Positions 58,972 through 64,000 of a stretch of 64,000 bases of DNA are shown here, piece by piece. Location of the stretch: positions 2,531,405 through 2,595,404 of the forward strand of contig NZ_CP093397.1 in the NCBI RefSeq assembly GCF_029027585.1. Direction: 5' to 3'. The translations under genes and the position numbers were made by a program. The notes under the pieces are model-generated. The model was not told the DNA's origin. It searched no databases and saw nothing but the letters and a program-made list of their open reading frames with translations. The first letter of the stretch is position 1; each line of letters opens with the position of its first letter. Source of the DNA: Sulfurimonas sp. Its GTDB lineage: Bacteria; Campylobacterota; Campylobacteria; Campylobacterales; Sulfurimonadaceae.

Positions 58972-59817
58972 TAAGCAGCTTTAAGAAGGGTAAGAAGGTC
59001 TGAGAGTGTCTTTTTAAGATCGTTTCTATTTACAATCATATCAATAGCACCTTTTTCAAGTAAAAACTCTGCTCTTTGAAACCCATCTGGAAGAGCCTCT
59101 CCGATAGTTTGCTCGATTACTCTTTGTCCAGCAAAACCTACAAGTGCTCCTGGTTCTGCGATGATAATATCTCCAAGTGTAGCAAAAGAAGCACTTACTC
59201 CACCCATAGTTGGGTCAGTTAAAACAGAGATATAAGGAAGGTTGTTTTTTGCTAACTTTGCAAGTGCTGCTGATGTTTTACTCATTTGTAAAAGAGAAAA
59301 TGTACTCTCTTGCATTCTTGCTCCACCGCTCGCACTAAAGATAATCAAACCTTGCTTATTTTCTATCGCTCTATGAACTGCTCTTACAATTTTTTCACCT
59401 TCAACAGAGCCAAGAGAACCACCCATAAAAGAAAAGTCAAAAATCACAACTTGAACATCAACACCATTGATTTTCATCTCACCACTAACAACTGATGATT
59501 TTCTACCAGTCTTAGCTTCACCCTCTTCTATCCGCTTTTTGTAAGATTTTTTTATCTACAAAATTGAGTGGATCAACTGGTGCTAAATTTGAGTCAAATT
59601 CTTCAAAACTATCTTCATCTGCTAATAGTTCTAAACGCTCTTTTACGCCAATACGAATATGATAATCACATTTAGGGCAAACATAGTTTTGGTTTTCTAC
59701 TTCTTTATAGTACATTAATGATTGGCAAGATTTACACTTTACCCAGTGAGTAGATGAATCAGTATTTGTTATTTGTTTTTTGTCAGAGTTAAAAGAAAAG
59801 ATGCTAAGTAAATTCAA
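58971..59817 (-). CDS. accD: Acetyl-CoA carboxylase carboxyltransferase beta subunit, with a frameshift at 59547-59553
   Basis: AccD is half of the carboxyltransferase that makes malonyl-CoA for fatty acid synthesis. The N-terminal zinc finger [23 protein letters not shown] is complete. The C-terminal part has [36 protein letters not shown] and [18 protein letters not shown]. The T7 run has one base too many. With six, the sequence reads [19 protein letters not shown] and the protein is about 282 residues, the usual length. As accD is essential, a sequencing error is likely. It is the first gene of the accD-thiE-rlmH-dksA run. Confidence 0.93.
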
Positions 59818-60134
59818 AAAATATCCTTTAATTAAATAAAATCAACGCGATTATATCAAATTTATACTTTTTCATTGCTTCAATACTCGATTATTTTCTA
59901 AATTTGTTTCCAAATTTTTATTAGTATTTAAGGCTTAATGAAAAATACGGGGGTCTAAATAATCATTTTTTCTTATAACTGACTAGATAGTCATCAACCA
60001 TTTTCAACTTCAAACTTTTAGTAAATCCATTATGTATTTTAAGTAGCTTTTTCATCGGAGAAAATGCTCTACCATCTATAGCATTTGTAGTGTTGTGAAT
60101 CTTAATATTTTTCTCATTCTTGTAAGTAAAAAGA

Positions 60135-60157
60135 GCGCGAAACCTGCCCTTGGGGTA
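60135..60157 (-). repeat. Short GC-rich palindromic insert 1 in the transposase relic
   Basis: The 23-mer GCGCGAAACCTGCCCTTGGGGTA lies inside the 3' part of the transposase reading frame and breaks the sequence between TNLP and FTYKNEKN. It is 20/23 identical to the copy at 60596-60618. Confidence 0.6.
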
Positions 60158-60385
60158 GAAGGTAAATTTGTTCTAAAACTTTTATAAGCTGATACAAGTT
60201 TTTGATGAGTTAATGATTCTTTTAAGGTATCAGGATTTATAGTCTCTTCTGCCAAGAAACCTTATATCCAATATCTAAAAGTCTTTGAAGAAGTTGTTTA
60301 TAGTCTTTTGTCAGTTCACTCTGAACATGCTTCCATAGGAGAACTTCAGTTGATAAAATATCTTTGAATACAAGTGTACCAAGTT

Positions 60386-60404
60386 TGTACCCTCAAGGGG
60401 CATC
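60386..60404 (+). repeat. Short GC-rich palindromic insert 2 in the transposase relic
   Basis: TGTACCCTCAAGGGGCATC, in the opposite orientation to copies 1 and 4, lies between GKKKD and LGTLVFKD, which are normally nearly adjacent in this type of transposase. Confidence 0.5.
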
Positions 60405-60493
60405 TCATCTTTTTTCTTACCATAAAATGTAGCATCACAAACAATAACTACTGGTCGAGGATTATGAATTTTTTCGATAGGTTCATATTTGCT

Positions 60494-60510
60494 TATGCCC
60501 TTGCGGTACA
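60494..60510 (-). repeat. Short palindromic insert 3 in the transposase relic
   Basis: TATGCCCTTGCGGTACA is bounded on both sides by AAGCAAATAT on the minus strand, which looks like a 10-bp target duplication. It interrupts the transposase frame before KYEPIEKIHNP. Confidence 0.5.
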
Positions 60511-60595
60511 AATATTTGCTTTCTTATCCATGGGATGCTATGCTTATAATCTTTTGCTAAATGTATTAAGATTTGTCTTCTGTAAATATACTTTT

Positions 60596-60618
60596 GCGCG
60601 TAGCCTGCCCTTGGGGTA
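60596..60618 (-). repeat. Short GC-rich palindromic insert 4 in the transposase relic
   Basis: GCGCGTAGCCTGCCCTTGGGGTA lies directly after the transposase start (ATGGCT). It is nearly identical to the copy at 60135. Confidence 0.6.
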
Positions 60619-60782
60619 CAGCCATTTATAAATTAACCTTTGTTTAGTACCAATATAGCATACTTTTAAGTACTTTTTAGACCCCCGTATTTTTCATTAA
60701 GTCACATTTAATAAGATATCCTCATACTATTTGGAATCAACTTGACAAATAGGTAATTATTTCCTATAATTATAATATATTT

Positions 60783-60929
60783 AATACTAAAAAACAAGCG
60801 AAATACGAGATATTTGAATATATAGAATTCCATTACAATAGAACTAGGTCACATAGTTATTTAGGTAATTTATCTCCTTCAAGGTTTGAGGAGATTAATT
60901 TAATGTTACAAAATGAAATAGCTGCTTAG
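60783..60929 (+). pseudogene. IS3-family transposase OrfB, 3' remnant
   Basis: An in-frame stretch of 48 codons reads NTKKQAKYEIFEYIEFHYNR, then TRSHSYLGNLSPSRFEEINL. This is the standard end of IS3-family OrfB, just after the DDE glutamate. No start or catalytic residues remain. It belongs to a different IS3 element than the intact one at 61643-62982. Confidence 0.8.
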
Positions 60930-60943
60930 AGATAAGTCAAAAA

Positions 60944-61171
60944 GTGTATGAATTTAAGTTACCACTCCAGTTTATGGGAGTGATGACTGCAATACGATAT
61001 GATAAAAACTTTAAAGTATTTTATGACAGATTAAAAGCCAATGGAAAACACACGACACAAGCTCAAATAGCTGTGATGAGAAAGATAATATTAGTGGCTC
61101 ATTCTCTATATAAAAATAATCAACAGTATATTAAGAATTTTAAAAATACTGAGGTTAAAAGTATGGACTAG
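60944..61171 (+). pseudogene. IS110-family transposase, C-terminal remnant
   Basis: This 75-codon frame has AIRYDKNFKVFYDRLKANGK, then QIAVMRKIILVAHSLYKNN, which is the C-terminal signature of IS110/IS1111 transposases (transposase_20 domain). The N-terminal DEDD catalytic domain is absent. It starts 15 bp after the IS3 remnant. Confidence 0.75.
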
Positions 61172-61327
61172 TATTATTGGTTTTTTTGTTACTTTTGGTA
61201 TCATTGTTATGTTTTTTTAAGGTGGCGACTGACCCTTAGCTTCTGTCCCCGGATTTCTCTGGGATTTCTCTGGATTTCTGAGATGGCTTTTTGAGATGAG
61301 AAGCCTCCCTTTAATTGATTTTATTTA
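61172..61327. other. Non-coding stretch with mobile-element-like words
   Basis: No gene is visible. It holds GTGGCGACTGA (61222-61232) and CTGTCCCCGGATTT (61243-61256), both of which recur at 63679-63711 in swapped order. Repeated GGATTTCTCTG units follow. Confidence 0.4.
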
Positions 61328-61609
61328 TTATTTCATTTTTTGTTTTAATCTATATATAAAATATATACTAAAAAAAACTATTAATATGTCAAATATATTT
61401 TGAGAATTTATAAACACTAGAAATATATTTATCAATAAAACTATAGTTAAAAAAATAATAGATACAAGGTTTGTAGTATTAGAGATAAATTTTATAGATA
61501 TAAGATATGCCCAAAAAATACTGATAGTACTAAAAACACTAATTCCATACAGAGTGGCTGTATTGTTATCTACTTCAAACCAAAAAAAACCTATTGAAGA
61601 AATCAACAT
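61328..61609 (-). CDS. Small membrane protein, possible immunity protein, 5' part cut by an IS
   Basis: This 93-residue protein (from ATG 61609) has three or four hydrophobic helices and a basic tail (YRLKQKMK). The frame stays open upstream to the IS3 end at 61643 and appears to continue on the other side of the IS (LYTLFSAYKY) right after the Rhs toxin stop. Its position directly 3' of a toxin tip is that of an immunity gene. I do not recognise the family, so this role is an inference. Confidence 0.5.
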   Translation of the reverse strand: MLISSIGFFWFEVDNNTATLYGISVFSTISIFWAYLISIKFISNTTNLVSIIFLTIVLLINIFLVFINSQNIFDILIVFFSIYFIYRLKQKMK

Positions 61610-61642
61610 GTATATAACAATAAATAAAATAGCACTTGTATA

Positions 61643-62982
61643 ATGAACCCCTAAAACTGAACCAGTAAAATTTGTTTTCTTATTTCAAAAATGATAAAAT
61701 TGAAATAGAGAATATAGGAATTAAATATGAATGCAAAAAGAAAAAGTTATAGTGCAAATTTTAAAGCAAAAGTAGTACTGGAAGTTTTAGAGGGTGAAAA
61801 AACTGTTAATGAAATAGCTAGTGGATATGAAGTCCTACCTCTAAGTTTAAGAAATTGGAAAAAACAGTTTCTTGAGAATATGTCATTAGCATTTGATAAA
61901 AGTACTGTTGTAAAAGAATACAAAGATGAAATTGATACTCTTAAATATGAAAAAGATGCAATTGCAAAAAAACTTGGAGAGACAATTGTTGAGAAGGATT
62001 TTCTTGTGGAAAAGCTAAAAAGCTTGGCCTCATCTAAAGAGAGAAAAACTCTACTTGATGCTAAGCATAAATTATCACAGAATAAGCAGTGTCAATTGCT
62101 ACAGGTAAGTAAGTCGAGTTTGTACTATACTCCAACTAAACCGTTTAGTAGAGGTAAAGACTTGAAAATATTAGATGCTATAAATAATATATATTCAGAC
62201 TTTCCATCATATGGAAGTAGAAGAATTCATGCTCAACTTTTAAGAGATGGGTATAGCATAGGGAAAAAGTTCGTTAAGAAAGCTATGAAGTATATGGGTA
62301 TAGAAGCCTTGTATCCTAAGCCTAAGACCACTACAGCAAACAAAGAACATTATAAGTATCCATATCTCCTAAAAGATTTTAGAGATTATGCTGGACGTGT
62401 TGTAATTGAAAAAACTAATCAAGTCTGGAGTACAGATATTACTTATATCAAACTGGAAAAAGGCTTTGTATATTTAGCCGCAATAATAGATTGGCATAGT
62501 AAAAAAATACTCTCATGGAAACTTTCTAACACAATGGATATTTCCTTAGTTAAAAGTGTGTTAAATGAAGCACTCGCATTTTATCCTAAACCAGAGATAT
62601 TTAACACAGACCAGGGAAGTCAATATACTTCAAAAGTTCATGTTGATATTCTCAAAAAACACAACATTAAAATTTCAATGGATGGAAAAGGTAGAGCTAC
62701 TGATAATATTTGCATCGAAAGATTCTGGCGAAGTATTAAGTATGAAGAAATTTATCTGAATGAATATAAGAATATAAAATCTCTCAATCGAGCAATAAAA
62801 ATATATATGAACTCTTACAACAAAAAAAGATTACATTCGGCGATTGGATATAAAACTCCAAATGAAGTTTATTATAAAGCTGTCAATAATTTAGATCCTA
62901 AAGGAGCAAAACTGTTACCACTGGTATCGTAAAGAGGTAAAATAAGAAAACTTGTTTTACTGGTCTTGAAAAAGGGAACCAT
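61643..62982 (+). mobile_element. Intact IS3-family insertion sequence with TATA target duplication
   Basis: This 1340-bp element has imperfect terminal inverted repeats of about 40 bp. The left end starts ATGAACCCC and includes CCAGTAAAA and GTTTTCTTATTT; the right end on the reverse strand starts ATGGTTCCC and includes CCAGTAAAA and GTTTTCTTATTT. The flanks are TATA on both sides (61639-61642, 62983-62986). Since TATA is self-complementary, its length as a target duplication is uncertain. It carries a single transposase gene. Confidence 0.85.
61727..62932 (+). CDS. IS3-family transposase, single-frame OrfA-OrfB fusion
   Basis: This 401-residue protein has an N-terminal helix-turn-helix (RKSYSANFKAKVVLEVLEGEKTVNEIA), a coiled-coil region (60-100), the HTH_21 part (YGSRRIHAQLLRDGY) and the rve integrase core with Asp237 (WSTDITYI), Asp295 (NTDQGSQYTS) and Glu331 (ERFWRSIKYE). 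Most IS3 elements need a -1 frameshift between orfA and orfB; here both are in one open frame. All catalytic residues are present, so it may be active. Confidence 0.93.
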   Translation: MNAKRKSYSANFKAKVVLEVLEGEKTVNEIASGYEVLPLSLRNWKKQFLENMSLAFDKSTVVKEYKDEIDTLKYEKDAIAKKLGETIVEKDFLVEKLKSLASSKERKTLLDAKHKLSQNKQCQLLQVSKSSLYYTPTKPFSRGKDLKILDAINNIYSDFPSYGSRRIHAQLLRDGYSIGKKFVKKAMKYMGIEALYPKPKTTTANKEHYKYPYLLKDFRDYAGRVVIEKTNQVWSTDITYIKLEKGFVYLAAIIDWHSKKILSWKLSNTMDISLVKSVLNEALAFYPKPEIFNTDQGSQYTSKVHVDILKKHNIKISMDGKGRATDNICIERFWRSIKYEEIYLNEYKNIKSLNRAIKIYMNSYNKKRLHSAIGYKTPNEVYYKAVNNLDPKGAKLLPLVS

Positions 62983-63017
62983 TATACTTGTATGCACTAA
63001 AAAGTGTATATAATTCA

Positions 63018-63648
63018 TTATTTTACTCCTCCCTGAGCATTATTATGTGCAGAAGTTCCAAATCTATCAACAGCAAAATAATAAGCACTTGCTTGATTTA
63101 AACACATTTGCTTTAATCCAGGGTCTTTTATATTTTTACATTGCCATTTCATATGATCTAAAAAATTATTATCACATTGACTTTTTTTGGAATTTGGAAA
63201 ACTATAACATTCATCGTGTCGTTGACAAGATTCTTCAAAACTCCAATTTCCAAAATATCCATTTGGAAATCTTTGCCCTCCATTCGCACCACAACTACTA
63301 CAAGGGAAAGTAAAATCTCCGGCATTAGACATATCACCCCAAAACAACCCACTAGGATCAATAAACCCAACCGGATTATTCAGTACATACCCATAAAGAT
63401 TAGCATCTCCACCCTCGAAGTCTATCGGGTCTTTAGCAGTCCACTTTCCTGTTTGTGGGTCGTACTCTCTATATCCAAAGTGAACTAAGTTTGTGTCTTG
63501 GTCTTGTAGTCCACCTGCGAAACCAAACGGTACTTTTAGGTTTTGGTTTGTGTCTTGAATGTATCATAAGTTACTTCTTTTACTATTTGGTGTTGTTGGT
63601 TACTTACTGCTCTTAGACTTCCTACTTGGTCGTAGTGTAGGTAGAAAG
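63018..63648 (-). pseudogene. Rhs C-terminal module with phospholipase A2-like toxin tip (5' truncated)
   Basis: From 63648 leftwards the Rhs core motifs appear: FYLHYDQVGSLRAVS, then after a small deletion/frameshift near 63566 VPFGFAGGLQDQDTNLVHFG, YREYDPQTGKWTAKDPIDF and YGYVLNNPVGFIDPSGLFWG, which is the RHS-associated core ending. The variable tip follows: CSSCGANGGQRFPNG, SCQRHDECYSFPNSKKSQCD, FLDHMKWQC and a C-terminal AYYFAVDRFG. The CQRHDECY motif with paired cysteines and the A-x-YYFAV helix match prokaryotic phospholipase A2. The Rhs shell is missing on the 5' side, so this is a displaced or orphan C-terminal module. Confidence 0.8.
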
Positions 63649-63718
63649 TGGATATTCAACACTCGGGGTGTAATTTACTGTCCCCGGATTTTTATAAGAA
63701 GTGGCAACTGAATGTAAT

Positions 63719-64000
63719 TTAATTATTAATATCTGAACTAATAATAAAATTAGCATCTTCTAAAACTACATATTCATCTAAATCTACATAATCATGCGAT
63801 TCTTCAAAAGATATATGTAAAAATTGTACTATTATTTCTCTCCATAACTTTTTATCCAAATCAATGATAATAGTTTTATCTTCTTTTTTGTTCAATATCT
63901 TCTTATCCTTATTTGAATAAAGTTCTATTTGCATATCATCTTCTATTGAAATATAGTTAAACTCATTAAGTAATATATTTTGACCATTAGATACACCTAA
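63719..64000 (-). CDS. Unknown acidic protein, 5' end outside the window
   Basis: The frame is open to the right edge of the window and ends at 63719; about 93 residues are visible. It is rich in Asp/Glu/Ile with KLWREIIVQFLHISFEESHD and a C-terminal YVVLEDANFIISSDINN. No domain is recognised. Its small, acidic nature and place next to an Rhs tip suggest an immunity protein of another Rhs variant, an inference only. Confidence 0.5.
   Translation of the reverse strand, partial: LGVSNGQNILLNEFNYISIEDDMQIELYSNKDKKILNKKEDKTIIIDLDKKLWREIIVQFLHISFEESHDYVDLDEYVVLEDANFIISSDINN

Larger units (their letters stand above)
59934..60701 (-). mobile_element. Decayed insertion sequence with perfect 26-bp terminal inverted repeats
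   Basis: Terminal repeats 59934-59959 and 60676-60701 are exact inverted copies (each contains ATACGGGGGTCTAAA). The 768-bp element holds a minus-strand transposase relic in several frames. It starts at about 60640 with MA..KSIFTEDKS, runs through VVIVCDATFYGKKKD, LGTLVFKDILSTEVLLWKHV and ELTKDYKQLLQRLLDIGYK, then has a large internal deletion before the 3' end (INPDTLKESLTHQKLVSAYKSFR...SPMKKLLKIHNGF). The family is probably an IS256/IS1249-like DDE transposase, but I am not sure. No clear target duplication is visible. Confidence 0.8.

Noticed and set aside
61172-61327. CRISPR-like repeats in the GGATTTCTCTG stretch
   Set aside because: Only short, overlapping repeats are present, with no regular spacers.

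Overview
The window looks like the chromosome of an AT-rich flagellated member of the Campylobacterota, most like Sulfurimonas or its relatives. This rests on gene content and arrangement: lolA/secA/LolC-E-type permease side by side, acnB, a long FlgL, the S4-trpD-tsaE-lptB-rpoN string, ilvB-ilvN-lpxD, hybrid kinase plus HD-GYP regulator, and a CheX/FliN pair. No marker such as 16S rRNA is present, so the genus is an inference.

Layout. 1-14.4 kb: envelope and core genes (AsmA-like protein, LolE-like permease, secA, lolA, acnB, ftsK, flgL with a sigma-54 promoter). 14.6-18.75 kb: a compact island that splits a tRNA-Leu gene. It carries a three-gene, tightly spaced minus-strand operon of patatin-like phospholipase, CD-NTase with an AGS-C type sensor domain, and Fic AMP-transferase (a CBASS-type anti-phage system with an unusual partner). 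It also carries a complete tRNA-Leu(CAA) and repeated integrase-arm-like sites, but no integrase. 18.8-28.3 kb: plus-strand housekeeping run (flgA, ubiX, coaD, tmk, hisS, glutamate-synthase-like protein, speA, cysE, aspC) with a 292-bp strongly folded palindromic element before aspC. 28.3-39.9 kb: minus-strand biosynthetic and regulatory genes (lpxD, ilvN, ilvB, WD40 protein, ilvA, rpoN, lptB, tsaE, trpD). 40-59.8 kb: PAS protein, YgiQ radical SAM, acyl-CoA synthetase, manganese pyrophosphatase, signalling pair, uvrA, flagellar switch genes, dus, dksA, rlmH, thiE, accD. 59.9-64 kb: a mobile-element graveyard followed by an Rhs C-terminal toxin module. The graveyard holds a decayed IS with perfect 26-bp inverted repeats, IS3 and IS110 remnants, and an intact IS3-type element. 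The Rhs tip resembles a prokaryotic phospholipase A2, and its putative downstream immunity gene appears to be cut by the IS3 element.

A striking property of the whole window is that about a dozen otherwise normal genes (ftsK, flgL, the glutamate-synthase-like gene, ilvA, a TIGR02757 gene, the WD40 gene twice, a PAS gene, ppaC, a TauE/SafE gene, thiE, accD) are each broken by a single-base frameshift, mostly in short homopolymers. Since essential genes are among them, residual sequencing indels are the most likely cause. I therefore annotate each as one gene across the shift and state where the shift lies.

How the genes work together: SecA and the Lol/AsmA-like proteins serve envelope transport. 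RpoN, FlgL, FlgA, FliN and CheX belong to the sigma-54-controlled flagellar programme. IlvB/IlvN/IlvA feed branched-chain amino acid synthesis. The island and the Rhs region are the accessory, conflict-related parts.
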